Source: a virus
Direction: 5' to 3' (one strand)
DNA length: 35,246 nt
IMG/VR virus record: IMGVR_UViG_3300037487_000790
Location: 1-35,246 of that record
The number at the start of each line of letters is the position of its first letter. The first letter of the stretch is position 1. Both the position numbers and the translations under genes were made by a program. Shown here piece after piece: positions 1 to 8,485 of this stretch. A model generated the notes under the pieces. The model made no database searches. It was not told the origin of the DNA and saw only the letters and a list, made by a program, of their open reading frames with translations.

Positions 1-72
1 GGCGAGCTCGCCGGAACGCGACTGGATGTTCGTCGCGATGATATCGCTGATCGAACTGTTCGCGAACGCCAT
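1..72 (-). CDS. Major capsid protein, 5' fragment (same gene as 33876-34877)
   Basis: The ATG is the complement of 70-72, with AAGGAG eight bases upstream, and the frame runs off the left edge after 24 codons. The bases are identical to the start of the capsid gene at 34806-34877, so in the circular genome this is the same gene and not a second copy. It follows the scaffold gene after the usual short gap. Confidence 0.85.
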   Translation of the reverse strand, partial: MAFANSSISDIIATNIQSRSGELA

Positions 73-441
73 GAATGGCACTCCTTACAGAGGGTTGGGG
101 TCAGAGCCGGTCGGACATCCCGTCGAACTGCTCGGCGAGAAGGGACCGGCGGTCGGCTGCCTTGGCGGCGGGGGGCGCCCCGGGTGTGGAGGACCGAACC
201 GATACCGCGGCTGCCCTAGCGGCTTTCGCCGCCTTGTCTGCGGATGCCTTGCGCTGCGCTGCGGCTGCGGCCTGTTGGGCCTGCTGCGATGCCGCGAACA
301 GCTCGGGATCGAGACGAAGGGCCTTGTCGTATGCGTCTTCTAGCGTGGTCGCGACGCCGCTCTGTAAGAGCTGAATCATCGTCGGCCTCGCGGCCTCGAA
401 ATGCTCTGCCTTCGCGGAGAACTGCTGCACCTCGTCAAGAA
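1..441. repeat. Left copy of divergent terminal redundancy
   Basis: Bases 1-441 align without gaps to 34806-35246 (constant offset 34805). There are 14 substitutions, at 128, 172, 218, 340, 341, 367, 374, 386, 388, 393, 407, 425, 437 and 440. The first 127 bases are identical and 11 of the 14 differences fall in the last 102. The overlap covers the 5' end of the capsid gene and the 3' third of the scaffold gene. Most differences are silent in the scaffold frame. It reads as a circle-closing overlap between two related haplotypes; an exact packaging repeat would be identical. Confidence 0.9.
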
Positions 442-1132
442 GCACGGCATTGGCCGCCTCTTCCTGCGCCTGCTTCCAGCCGGTCACCTCGCCACGAATC
501 TTCACGAGTTCGTTTTGAAGCGCCACGAAGCTGGGATCGACCGGGGCCTGTGGGGCGGGCTGACCCTGCGCGGTCAAGTCTATGCCGTAGGACCGGGCGA
601 GGGAATGGAAATAGTTGAGCCTGTCCTGAGGGGGCGACGAGCGGAGGATGTTGTCCGCCTCCATGAGCGCGCGGATCGCCTGCGGCGGGTCGATGCCGAG
701 GCCGCGGATCGTGTCCATGTAGGGCGCGATCGCCTCGCTGACCTTGTCCGCGAACTCGGCCTTGGAGCGGATCGGCTCGATGCCGGCGCGCATCTGCTCC
801 TCGCGCTGGTACGCGTATTCCTGCAGCTTTGGGTCGGCCTTTGACCAGAAGTCGTGCATCTCCTTCTTCCACGACTGCGGCGGCCGGCGCCAGACGGGCT
901 CTTCGACGGCCTCGGGCGCCTCGCTCGCGGCGGCCTGCGGGCCAGCGCCGGCGCCCTTGGCAAAACGGCCCGAGGCGTCGCGCGCGCGGTCGCTGACCGG
1001 CTCGGCCTCGGCTGCCGGCTCGGGTGCGACTTCCGGGGCGGGCGCTGCGGCATCGGCCTCGATCGCGCTGAACTGCTCGGCCAGCAGCTCCTTGCGGCTG
1101 TCGCTGTCTACCTTTTGGATCTCGCCGTTCAT
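101..1132 (-). CDS. Head scaffolding protein
   Basis: The product is 343 residues, very acidic and Ala/Pro/Glu-rich at the N-terminus (about 1-85), followed by a mostly helical middle and a Gln/Ala/Lys-rich coiled-coil tail (about 275-320). This composition and its position between the portal side and the major capsid gene are typical of the internal scaffold that templates procapsid assembly and then leaves the head. P22 scaffold is of similar size (about 300 residues). The ATG at 1132 has GGAG seven bases upstream, inside the end of the preceding gene. The last third is repeated with four amino-acid differences at the right end of the window. Function is assigned from context and composition, not from a sequence motif. 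Confidence 0.8.
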   Translation of the reverse strand: MNGEIQKVDSDSRKELLAEQFSAIEADAAAPAPEVAPEPAAEAEPVSDRARDASGRFAKGAGAGPQAAASEAPEAVEEPVWRRPPQSWKKEMHDFWSKADPKLQEYAYQREEQMRAGIEPIRSKAEFADKVSEAIAPYMDTIRGLGIDPPQAIRALMEADNILRSSPPQDRLNYFHSLARSYGIDLTAQGQPAPQAPVDPSFVALQNELVKIRGEVTGWKQAQEEAANAVLLDEVQQFSAKAEHFEAARPTMIQLLQSGVATTLEDAYDKALRLDPELFAASQQAQQAAAAAQRKASADKAAKAARAAAVSVRSSTPGAPPAAKAADRRSLLAEQFDGMSDRL

Positions 1133-1133
1133 G

Positions 1134-1463
1134 TCATCTCCGGGTCTGCGACCGCAGGTCGGCCAGGATCTTGTCTGCCTGCCGATCGGTCATGTTCCAC
1201 AACTGTTCGCGCAGGCGCTTGATGCGCTGCTCGCGGTTCGTCGTGATCGGCTGCCTCGCCTTGGGCATCTCGTTGCCCACCTCGAAGCAGTTGTGCCTCT
1301 TCAGATGCTCGCGATGCTGCGAACGGCTGCTGATCCACGAGCCATCCGCCATCGACTTGTAGCCGCCGATGTCGGGGACGATCTGGATCTTGGGCTCGGC
1401 ACCGGGCGTGGCGACCGCGATCTCGATCATCTCGCCGTCGCGCCAGACGTATCGCGTCCTCAT
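1134..1463 (-). CDS. Conserved phage protein of unknown function between portal and scaffold
   Basis: The product is 109 residues. The middle (about 30-65) has the pattern of a family commonly found next to podophage portal genes: an IVPDIGGYKSM segment, then SRSQHREHLKRHNCFEVGNE. The C-terminal half is basic and helical. The ATG at 1463 overlaps the stop of the preceding gene (ATGA), and its own stop lies in the ribosome-binding region of the scaffold gene, so the three genes are translationally coupled. No biochemical role is known to me; a head or packaging accessory role is inferred from position. Confidence 0.75.
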   Translation of the reverse strand: MRTRYVWRDGEMIEIAVATPGAEPKIQIVPDIGGYKSMADGSWISSRSQHREHLKRHNCFEVGNEMPKARQPITTNREQRIKRLREQLWNMTDRQADKILADLRSQTRR

Positions 1464-1837
1464 AGCAGCAACATCACCTCCTCGTCGTCGGCCTCCAGTT
1501 GCATGTCGCGCTGGATTGCGGAGGCGCGCTCCAATCCAGCCATGATGCGGCCGAGGTCGATCCTCGGGGCCTTCAGTATGTCGGCGCGGGCCTCGACCCC
1601 TGCGGCCTCGACCGCGCGCGTGACGACGTATTCCGCGGCATCGGGCAGTGACTGCTTGCCCTCGACAATGCGCTCGTACAGAGCTAGAACGCGCTGCCGG
1701 CGCTGCTCCGTCGCATCCCGCTCCTCGCGCAGCTTCTTGGCGCGGTATTCGCCATCATGGGTGTCGTCGACGACGATGTACGGCGAGTCACCCCACGTCG
1801 CCTCGTCCCATCGCCCAGCGTCCCAGATGCCGATCAT
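1460..1837 (-). CDS. Hypothetical protein downstream of portal
   Basis: The product is 125 residues. The N-terminal 30 residues are Trp/Asp-rich (WDAGRWDEATWGDSPYIVVD) and the rest is a charged helical segment with an acidic C-terminus. ATGA overlap with the portal stop shows coupling to it. I do not recognise the family. The position suggests a virion or assembly accessory gene. Confidence 0.65.
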   Translation of the reverse strand: MIGIWDAGRWDEATWGDSPYIVVDDTHDGEYRAKKLREERDATEQRRQRVLALYERIVEGKQSLPDAAEYVVTRAVEAAGVEARADILKAPRIDLGRIMAGLERASAIQRDMQLEADDEEVMLLL

Positions 1838-4071
1838 GCGCCAACTTCAACGCCCATCGCCCTGCCATCCGGGCCGCGGACGATGCGCTTCGGGGCAGCC
1901 ATGGCCTGCATCAGCGCCTGCATGAGCCCCAGCAGCTGCTGCTCGCGCTGGGCGCTGTCCTGCGCCATCGCCTGAATCATCGAGCGCACGTCCTCGGACA
2001 TCCCGGTCGCCATGCGATTGCTTGCCTCGCTGACGAGGTCGAGCGCCGGCACATCCGCGCCAGCCGCACCGATGCGGGCGACGGTGATGCGCGTCTCGGC
2101 GTCAAGCTGGGCCTTGTAACGGTCGATCTCGGCCTGCTGCGCCAGCTCCTCAGCCTTCAGAGCGGCCTGGAACCTCTGGCGCTGCTCCTCCATCGCGGCC
2201 TCGTTCTGGGCCTTCATCTGCTCGATCTGCATCTCGGCCTGCAGCTTTGCCTGCTGGAGCTGGGCGTCGAGCTGGGCGCGCATCTGCTCGGCCTGCTGCT
2301 CGGCCTGCGCCTTGAGCAGCTCGGGATCGGGCGGTGGCGGCGCGGCGGCCTGCGCCTGCTGGCCCTGCGTGATCTGCTCCAGCATGCGGTCGAGCGTGCC
2401 CTCGATCGGCTCGGCCTGCTTGAACGCGCCGATGCCGTACCTCATCAGCTCGATGACGATCGACGCGGCCTGCGGCACCTGCTGGACGACCGGCAGCGCC
2501 TTTTCGAGGAAGCCGCCATAGGCCTGCACGAACTCCAGCCGGTCCTGCTTGTTCTGCGCCTCGTCAATCTGAACGAGGCTGTCGGACGCGACCTCGATGC
2601 GGAAGTTCCGCAGCGGTTTGTCGGCCAGCAGCTGCAGCGCCTGGGGGATTAGCTGCTGGTCGGCCGGCGACATCTGCTGCGCGGCGGCGTACTGCAGGAT
2701 CGTCTGCGGCTGGAAGAGCTGGCAGATGATCTGCGCCTTGAGGCGGATCAGCTCCGACGCGAAGAGGGCGACCTCCTCCTGCATCGAACGCAGCCGCAGG
2801 CCCGCGTACTGGCCCTTGATCTGCTGCGCGGTCGCGGTCTCAGACGCGGCGGTCTGGCCGCGGATGATGTCCGAAATGCCGGTGATCTCGTAGATCTGCG
2901 CCTTGATCTGTTCGCGCGCCGCGTAGCATTGCAGCAGGCACTGGGCGAGGGTGTCGAGCGGCAGGAGGTCGATTGAGCCCTTGAGGCCGCCCTTCTCGCC
3001 AAACGCCATCCACTTGTCGACCGGGATCAGCGCGTTGTTGTCGCCCTCGGTCAAGAGCCGCTGCAGGGCAGGCTGCGAGGCATCGTAGACGCCGCGCATG
3101 CGCAGCGCCTTCACGAGGCCGTCGATGCGATCGGACAGGATGTCCAGCTCGTTGGCCTGATCCTGATAGAGCAGGAAGTCGGGCACCGGGACGAGGGTGT
3201 CGGACGTCGTCGTGGCGTAGAGCGGGCGCGGGCAGGGGTAGAAGCCCTCCAGCTCCAGCGGGTCGTCGCGCTCGTCGACGAATTGCGCCATGCTCTTATT
3301 GATCCAGTAGACCTTCTGCGTCTCGCGGTCCCACAACTCGCAGATCTTTGCGCGCGTGCCCTCGCGCTGTTTGTTAGGGCCGTCGAGGTTGTCGGGTCCG
3401 CTGTCGAGCGGGATCTTGCGGCCCATCTCTTCGCCGAAGCGCTCGACCAGCGCCTCGCGGGTCATGTAGACCCATCGCCAGACTTGCGTGACCTCTTCCC
3501 ACGTTCTGGCGCTGCTGTGGCCAAAGTCCTTCCAGTGGACGTAGTCGACCGGCGCGCACTCGTACTCTATCTCCTCGGGCACGCCGGCGGGCTCGGGCAG
3601 GTTGCCGTCCTCGTCGACGTCTTCGGTGACCTGCGGGCCGTCCTCGGGCATGCCGAGTTCCTGCGCGCGGACGTGCGGCTCGTAGCGCACCCATGCGACG
3701 CCGCGCCCGCCGAGGAAGCGGTCCTCGACGGCGTACTTCATCGTCGCGCGGAAATCGGGGTAGTGCTCGATCTCATAGTCTAGGGCGCGCTCGATCAGCT
3801 GCGCCGCCACGCGACCGACCTGGTCGTTGTCACCGAAGCGCCGGGCCGCCGAGGCCTTTGGCAGCTTGGCGTAGACCGCGGGGATAAGCGTCTGGACGTT
3901 CGACCAGAGGATGTTGAACTTGACGGTCTCGTTGCCCGACTGCGTCCGCATGTCGTCGCGGTACCGCTTGATGATCTTGGTCGCACGCTTCTGCCAGCGC
4001 TCGAACTCGCGCTCGTAGGTCGAGATCGCCTGCAGGTACTTCTGCAGTCCGGTCGGCTGGGCGTCGGCCAT
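1834..4071 (-). CDS. Portal protein
   Basis: The product is 745 residues and forms the dodecameric ring at the DNA-packaging vertex. The N-terminal and central parts (about 10-480) resemble portals of short-tailed proteobacterial phages, beginning with a helical Tyr/Arg/Lys-rich segment. Residues about 560-680 form a Gln/Ala/Glu-rich coiled coil, as in long P22-type portals that carry a C-terminal barrel. P22 portal is 725 residues. I chose ATG 4071 because AGGAGG sits five bases upstream. A GTG directly before it (4074) would add one residue but leaves only two bases to that site. The ATG shares one base with the stop of the FkbM methyltransferase gene (TGATG). Confidence 0.88.
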   Translation of the reverse strand: MADAQPTGLQKYLQAISTYEREFERWQKRATKIIKRYRDDMRTQSGNETVKFNILWSNVQTLIPAVYAKLPKASAARRFGDNDQVGRVAAQLIERALDYEIEHYPDFRATMKYAVEDRFLGGRGVAWVRYEPHVRAQELGMPEDGPQVTEDVDEDGNLPEPAGVPEEIEYECAPVDYVHWKDFGHSSARTWEEVTQVWRWVYMTREALVERFGEEMGRKIPLDSGPDNLDGPNKQREGTRAKICELWDRETQKVYWINKSMAQFVDERDDPLELEGFYPCPRPLYATTTSDTLVPVPDFLLYQDQANELDILSDRIDGLVKALRMRGVYDASQPALQRLLTEGDNNALIPVDKWMAFGEKGGLKGSIDLLPLDTLAQCLLQCYAAREQIKAQIYEITGISDIIRGQTAASETATAQQIKGQYAGLRLRSMQEEVALFASELIRLKAQIICQLFQPQTILQYAAAQQMSPADQQLIPQALQLLADKPLRNFRIEVASDSLVQIDEAQNKQDRLEFVQAYGGFLEKALPVVQQVPQAASIVIELMRYGIGAFKQAEPIEGTLDRMLEQITQGQQAQAAAPPPPDPELLKAQAEQQAEQMRAQLDAQLQQAKLQAEMQIEQMKAQNEAAMEEQRQRFQAALKAEELAQQAEIDRYKAQLDAETRITVARIGAAGADVPALDLVSEASNRMATGMSEDVRSMIQAMAQDSAQREQQLLGLMQALMQAMAAPKRIVRGPDGRAMGVEVGA

Positions 4072-4706
4072 CACGGCCTCCTGCGGAAGATGACGTCGCG
4101 ATGGACATGCCCGGCGATCATATAGCCCCAGTCCGCCAGCATGGTGATGGTGTCGACGTCGGTCACGCCGTAGCGCTCGCCGAGGCCCTTGAGCTCCAGC
4201 ACGATGGTCGGCCAGGAGTGCTTGATCGTCCGCTCCGCGCCGAGGACCGCAGCGTGCTCGTAGCCCTCCACGTCGAGGCAGAGCAAGTCGCAGTCGTCGA
4301 TGTCGAGGCTGTCGATCCGCATGATCGAGAACTCGGAGCCGTCCTTGACCCTGTGCGCGCCGACGTTGTGCGGGTCAAAGCGGTCCATCGCGCCGGTGCC
4401 GGGCCGCGCGCCGAACGCGCCGCGATAGGCCCTGACCCGCGCCCGGTCAGCGCCCCCCAGGCGTTCATCGAGGTTCGCCATCAGCGCGGCGTGGTTGAAC
4501 TCGTCGGGCTCGGCGGTCACGACGCAGTCGAAATGCCGGGCGAGCACGACCGGCCAGATGCCGATGTTGCCGCCTGCCTGCACGACCGTGCGCCAGCCAT
4601 CGGTGCGCGGCAGGATGTCGGTGTAGAGATCCTCGACCTCGCGCAGGATGATCTCCAACGCGACTTGGTCCGCGTCGGGGACGAGCCAGCTTTCACGCCG
4701 CTGCAT
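4071..4706 (-). CDS. FkbM-family SAM-dependent methyltransferase
   Basis: The product is 211 residues. A SAM-binding loop VVQAGGNIG lies at residues 41-49, followed by an acidic strand end (TAEPDEFN). A later CLDVEGYEHAAVLGAE segment is characteristic of FkbM methyltransferases, which O-methylate sugars or small molecules. An upstream frame extension to 4904 lies entirely inside the glycosyltransferase gene in another frame and looks random. ATG 4706 has GAGGT upstream and overlaps the glycosyltransferase end by 14 bases. The pairing suggests a glycan is built and then methylated; the substrate is unknown. Confidence 0.8.
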   Translation of the reverse strand: MQRRESWLVPDADQVALEIILREVEDLYTDILPRTDGWRTVVQAGGNIGIWPVVLARHFDCVVTAEPDEFNHAALMANLDERLGGADRARVRAYRGAFGARPGTGAMDRFDPHNVGAHRVKDGSEFSIMRIDSLDIDDCDLLCLDVEGYEHAAVLGAERTIKHSWPTIVLELKGLGERYGVTDVDTITMLADWGYMIAGHVHRDVIFRRRP

Positions 4707-5307
4707 GGTACTCGACCTCGGTCTGCTGCCACGGGCGCGGCTGGCCGTGGAAGATGATGACGCGCTCGTTCTTGGTGCGCGGGCTAGCCTTGAAGCTGCC
4801 GATCGCGCGCGGCGCGACGTCCTGCCAAAACGCCAGCTCGCCGGCGTAATGCTGTTCCAACCATTCCTGGTCGCCGCCGAGGTAATACCGAGGGTCCGCC
4901 TCAAACTCTGCGGTCAGCCTCGACAGGTCGCCATCCCACCACATCATCGACGATTGCATGGCGTTGCGGTTGCTGCGGCCGCGGTAAAAGTCGCGCAGGA
5001 TCACGAATGCGTCGTGGCGCACTAGCTCGACCAGCGGCTGGATGTCGCGACAGAGCACGGTGTCGAGGTCAAAGTACAGGACCGGGCCGGGCAGCTCGAA
5101 CAACTCCATCTTCGCCCACCAGCCGGGCCAATCGCGGCGCAACGGCCGGGCCTCGATGTCGTCGTCCTCGGCGAACGCGTAGCAGGTGTCGGTCAGCACC
5201 ACGAAACGGTGCGCCGGCGCAAAACGCGCGCACATGTCGGCCAGGGCGCGGACATGCTCGGGGCGGTAATCTCCGCCGGATCGCAGGACGGTGGCGATGG
5301 TGATCAC
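4693..5307 (-). CDS. Glycosyltransferase (DxD, GT-A-like)
   Basis: The product is 204 residues. It has a short Rossmann-like start (ITIATVLRSGG), a DxD metal/nucleotide-sugar motif in VLYFDLDTVL at residues 80-82, and the late motifs GGDQEWL and FHGQPRPW typical of small phage glycosyltransferases. The GTG start at 5307 forms a GTGA overlap with the upstream stop, and the end overlaps the methyltransferase gene. It probably acts in the cytoplasm on a virion protein or host surface glycan; the acceptor cannot be read from sequence. Confidence 0.75.
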   Translation of the reverse strand: MITIATVLRSGGDYRPEHVRALADMCARFAPAHRFVVLTDTCYAFAEDDDIEARPLRRDWPGWWAKMELFELPGPVLYFDLDTVLCRDIQPLVELVRHDAFVILRDFYRGRSNRNAMQSSMMWWDGDLSRLTAEFEADPRYYLGGDQEWLEQHYAGELAFWQDVAPRAIGSFKASPRTKNERVIIFHGQPRPWQQTEVEYHAAA

Positions 5308-5981
5308 GGGGCTCGCACGCCGAAGCCGCGCTGGTTCAGGCGCTCGATATCCGCCGCGGTAAGCGGCTGCGCCCTCATGCCGGCGGCCCTTTCGCGCTCC
5401 ACCTGCAGCTGCAGGGCGCGCGCGAGATCCTGAGGGGCGCGCGGGCGCGGGTTCGCGGGCGGCGGTCCCATCGTATCGACAGGCGCCGCCATTACGGGCC
5501 GTGCGGGCGGATTGATCGGCGGCGCGACCTGCCCCATCGCGGCCATGTCTGCCGGAGAGACGCCGCCGAGGGTATCGGGGCGCGCGGGCGCGAACTGGCT
5601 TTCGTCGGTCGGCAGGCCCCGCATCACCGGCAGGCGCGGGCGGGGCGGGGAGGCGGGACGTGGCGGGGCCGGGATCGGGGCCGCCGCGCCACGCGGGTCG
5701 ATGCTGGGCATGTACGGGATCGACGGCGACGGCGCGTCGTAGTCGCCGGGCGGCGTCGGAGGAAGGGCGGCGTTGGGCAGGCGCTCGTACATCTGCGCGG
5801 CGTCGGTTGCCTCGGCGGGCGACATGGCCGGGCTACCGCCGAACCCGAGCATGCGGCGCAAGTCGCTGAAGCTGTAGCTGCGGACAGGGCCGCCCGCGGT
5901 GCCCTCGGGGCGCAGCATCGGGTCCATGATGCCCGCCATCCGGCGGTCGAAGGCGTCCTGTTCTTCGCGGCTCATCGCCAT
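5304..5981 (-). CDS. Proline-rich hypothetical protein
   Basis: The product is 225 residues. It has a short charged N-terminus, a long Pro/Ala/Met-rich low-complexity centre (about 70-185) and a helical C-terminus (about 185-225). ATG 5981 is preferred because AGGAG lies eight bases upstream; a GTG at 5990 in the same frame is directly abutted by that site. Proline-rich proteins in this position are often virion or assembly proteins, but I do not recognise a family. The far C-terminus (ADIERLNQRGFGVRAP) looks folded. Confidence 0.6.
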   Translation of the reverse strand: MAMSREEQDAFDRRMAGIMDPMLRPEGTAGGPVRSYSFSDLRRMLGFGGSPAMSPAEATDAAQMYERLPNAALPPTPPGDYDAPSPSIPYMPSIDPRGAAAPIPAPPRPASPPRPRLPVMRGLPTDESQFAPARPDTLGGVSPADMAAMGQVAPPINPPARPVMAAPVDTMGPPPANPRPRAPQDLARALQLQVERERAAGMRAQPLTAADIERLNQRGFGVRAP

Positions 5982-5986
5982 CGGCG

Positions 5987-6277
5987 TCACTCCTTGTTTC
6001 GCGCGCTAATGGCGCGGGCCTTGGCCTTCGCGTCGGCCTTCGAAGAGGCGCCCCATGCGCGCAGCGCGAGCGCAAGGCGGGTCGGCTTGCCGTTCTTCTC
6101 CATCGGCCCGGGCATGTTGCCCATGCGGGCGAGGAAGCTGGCACGGCGCGGGTTGTCACCGGACTTCACGGGCGGCTTGAGCGTGCCGCCGGTCTGGGCC
6201 TCGTAGCTGGCGCGGCCTTTGGCATTGAGGCCGCCGGCGGGGTTCTTCCCCTCCTTGCGCTGCCACGCCGCGCTCAT
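5987..6277 (-). CDS. DUF6321-like small basic phage protein
   Basis: The product is 96 residues, basic. The segments WQRKEGKNPAGGLNAKGRAS near the N-terminus and SFLARMGNMPGPMEKNGKPT near residues 45-70 match the pattern of a small family (DUF6321-like) widespread in cyanophages and pelagiphages. Function is unknown; the basic charge suggests nucleic-acid contact. ATGA overlap with the next gene upstream. Confidence 0.7.
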   Translation of the reverse strand: MSAAWQRKEGKNPAGGLNAKGRASYEAQTGGTLKPPVKSGDNPRRASFLARMGNMPGPMEKNGKPTRLALALRAWGASSKADAKAKARAISARNKE

Positions 6278-6432
6278 CGCTTGTTCTCCGGCTTTGCGGT
6301 CTTGGCCGCCTGTTTGAAGTCTGCCGCGGTCGGCCGGCCCTTCTCGCCAGGGCGCTTCATTTTCTCGCCGGAGCCCGCCTTGATGCGCTCTTGCTTGGCG
6401 AGGATGTTGGCATAGAGGCCGGGCTTGTTCAT
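6274..6432 (-). CDS. Small conserved Lys-rich phage protein
   Basis: The product is 52 residues, starting at ATG 6432. It contains GLYANILAKQERIKAGSGEK followed by a basic GRPTAADF segment, a pattern shared by small basic proteins adjacent to DUF6321-like genes in other marine phages. An in-frame upstream extension to 6471 overlaps the previous gene and looks spurious. No clear Shine-Dalgarno is present, so coupling to the upstream gene is likely. Confidence 0.6.
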   Translation of the reverse strand: MNKPGLYANILAKQERIKAGSGEKMKRPGEKGRPTAADFKQAAKTAKPENKR

Positions 6433-6436
6433 GACA

Positions 6437-6739
6437 CTACGCGAAGACGCCGACGCCGACAGCCGTGACATTCGATCCCGTGGTCACATTCCACGCGCCG
6501 TTTCTCGAGACAGCGTTGACCTCGATGCTGTAGACGCCGATCGGCGTTGCCGCGGGCGTCGTGAAGATGGTCGTGGAACCGTCCTTCAGCGTGACCGAGG
6601 CGGTCGATGCCGTCGTGACGGAAATCAGAAGGCGATGCAGGTAGTCGCCGGTCGCGCCGGTTGTGCCGAGCGCCTGATCCGTTTGCGAGGCCGCGACGGT
6701 CTCGTAGGCGTAGCGATACGGGTTGTTCACGCCGGCCAT
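6437..6739 (-). CDS. Conserved phage protein, probable virion beta-sandwich
   Basis: The product is 100 residues, Thr/Ala/Val/Ser-rich with alternating hydrophobic beta pattern and few charged residues. Start and core (ETVAASQTDQALGTTGATGD, SVTLKDGSTTIF) follow a small phage family usually annotated as hypothetical and found in head gene clusters. A surface or decoration role is inferred. GAGGAGG lies six bases before ATG 6739. Confidence 0.65.
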   Translation of the reverse strand: MAGVNNPYRYAYETVAASQTDQALGTTGATGDYLHRLLISVTTASTASVTLKDGSTTIFTTPAATPIGVYSIEVNAVSRNGAWNVTTGSNVTAVGVGVFA

Positions 6740-6749
6740 TCGGGCCTCC

Positions 6750-7139
6750 TCAGGACAGGAATCGGAGCTTGTAGATGGTGGCGTCGATCAGCGCGGCGAT
6801 CTCGTCAATCGCGTTCTGGAGCTCGCTGCGCTCGGGCAGCTTCTCGCGCTGCTTCTCGACGTAAGCTTTCACGTCATCGAAGTAGCTCGCCATCGCCTCG
6901 CCGCTCATGCCGCGCGGCGGGTCCATGCGGGCCGTGAACTTGCTGACGAGGCCGTAACAGCCCTGATACGCCTCGACCACGGTGTCCACGAGGCCCGGCA
7001 ACGCCTCGTAGTAGTCGCCCAGGGCCTTGTGCGCGGCGTAGGATTTCGTGCTCCAGTGCATGAACTGCGCGGCGATGCCGGTGCAAAGCACTCGGCCTGC
7101 GAACTCGCCCATCGCGGCGTGATATTCGGTGTCGCTCAT
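6750..7139 (-). CDS. DUF5856-like helical protein (ferritin/Dps-like fold suspected)
   Basis: The product is 129 residues and almost entirely helical. The pattern FMHWSTKSYAAHKALGDYYE (about 24-43) followed by VDTVVEAYQGCYG resembles DUF5856 proteins of T4-like cyanophages and also recalls the first helices of Dps/ferritin-like bundles. ATG 7139 overlaps the terminase stop (ATGA). Function is unknown to me. The fold suggestion rests on pattern only. Confidence 0.65.
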   Translation of the reverse strand: MSDTEYHAAMGEFAGRVLCTGIAAQFMHWSTKSYAAHKALGDYYEALPGLVDTVVEAYQGCYGLVSKFTARMDPPRGMSGEAMASYFDDVKAYVEKQREKLPERSELQNAIDEIAALIDATIYKLRFLS

Positions 7140-8485
7140 ATGCGCGCGCTCCGAGATCGGGCTGCCGACGCGGCCCACATGTCATTGAGGGTAGCCGAGT
7201 TGTCAGGCCCTATCAATAGTGGCCGATCACTGCGCGGCGGCTCGACCCGCGGCTCCTCGCGCCACGCGATCGCCATCATGCGGAACGCGTCTGCGCTGTG
7301 GCTCGTCCAGTCGTGGCGCGGCGCGGCGCGGAACGCGCGCTTGTCCTCGTCGTACTCGCGTTGGTACTGGCGCAGCGCCTCGATGCCTTCGTGGCACCGC
7401 TCGTCGTCGAACCAGACGCGCGGCAGCATGAGGCGCACGGCCTGGATGCCGTCCTGCACGCCGAGGTCTGGCACGATCTGGAACATCCCGATGCCGCCGA
7501 GGAGCGCCGCGAGCTGCTCGACCACGCTGCGGCCGCCCGAGGCCAGCGTCTTGGCGCGAGCGTCGTGCGGGAGGTAGTGCCTGCCGTACCGGTAGGGCCG
7601 CCCGGCGACGATCTCGGCCAGCTCCGCGATGGTCGAGCCGCTCGAGGCGTGGTGGTCAATGACGTGGATCTCGCCGCCCGCGACCTGCCACCACCAGATG
7701 GCGGTGTCGTCGCGCCAGCCGATGTCCCACGCGGTGTAGACCGGCAGCGCCGGGTCGTGCGGCACCGATCGGATGCGGCCAGCGTCGAGCGCCTCGCGCA
7801 TCTCGACGCCGTAGAACGCCCCGAGGATGGCCGCGTCGAAGCTGCACTCGTACTCCTGGTCGTACTGGTCCTGCGTCAGCTGCGCGCGAAGCGCGTGGAG
7901 CTCGGTTTCCGGCAGGATGCCGCTGTCGCTGGCCCGCAGGCGCAGGAAAAACCAGTCCGGAGATCTCTGCGCGACTTCTACGGCCTCGTGGAACTGATTG
8001 CGGCCCTTCGGCGTCCCGCCGATCACCGCCCAGCCCTGCCGGTCCGAGAGCGTCGGGCGGATAACGTTGCCCCAGACGCTCGGGCGGAAGTCGCCGTACT
8101 CGTCCAGATACGCGCCGTCGAACCCGAGGCCGCGCATCGCGTCGGCGTTGTCCGCGCCGAAAAGCTGGATCCTGGCCCCGGTGCGGGTCGTCAGCAGCAG
8201 CTCGGCCTCGTTGACGCCCGCGGTCGCTGGCTCGGCGTACCGTTTCAGATAGTCCCAAGCGACCGATTTGGCCTGCGATCGAAACGGCGCGACGTAGGCG
8301 TAGTGGGCATGCGGCTGGCGCGCGGTGATTGCGGCGCGGATCAGGTCGTTTATGGCGGCCACGGTCTTGCCCGCCCGGCGATGGGCCACAAGGCAGGACC
8401 ACCGCTGCGTCCGTTTGTGAAACGGCATGAACGCCTTGCGCGGGTTGTACGGCATCCGAACGCGCGCAGCGCGCAGCTCGGTCAC
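7136..8485 (-). CDS. terL: Terminase large subunit
   Basis: The product is 449 residues: the ATPase and nuclease that pump and cut DNA at the portal. The Walker A motif AHRRAGKT is at 34-41 and the Walker B motif AYLDE ends with D128-E129. A coupling-motif-like IGGTPKG is at 155-161. The RNase H-like nuclease domain starts at AWDIGWRDD with Asp254, with further acidic positions downstream. The GTG at 8485 overlaps the small-subunit stop (GTGA) and begins the plausible N-terminus. Further in-frame sequence upstream lies inside the small-subunit gene and looks random. The size is typical for phage large terminases. The type suggests headful packaging, which fits a circularly permuted genome, but this is inference. 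Confidence 0.92.
   Translation of the reverse strand: MTELRAARVRMPYNPRKAFMPFHKRTQRWSCLVAHRRAGKTVAAINDLIRAAITARQPHAHYAYVAPFRSQAKSVAWDYLKRYAEPATAGVNEAELLLTTRTGARIQLFGADNADAMRGLGFDGAYLDEYGDFRPSVWGNVIRPTLSDRQGWAVIGGTPKGRNQFHEAVEVAQRSPDWFFLRLRASDSGILPETELHALRAQLTQDQYDQEYECSFDAAILGAFYGVEMREALDAGRIRSVPHDPALPVYTAWDIGWRDDTAIWWWQVAGGEIHVIDHHASSGSTIAELAEIVAGRPYRYGRHYLPHDARAKTLASGGRSVVEQLAALLGGIGMFQIVPDLGVQDGIQAVRLMLPRVWFDDERCHEGIEALRQYQREYDEDKRAFRAAPRHDWTSHSADAFRMMAIAWREEPRVEPPRSDRPLLIGPDNSATLNDMWAASAARSRSARI

Noticed and set aside
744-2652. Long plus-strand frames opposite the scaffold and portal genes (744-1925, 1648-2652)
   Set aside because: They are antisense to well-supported genes, have Arg/Ala/Leu/His-skewed composition and no ribosome-binding site; high GC makes such frames common.
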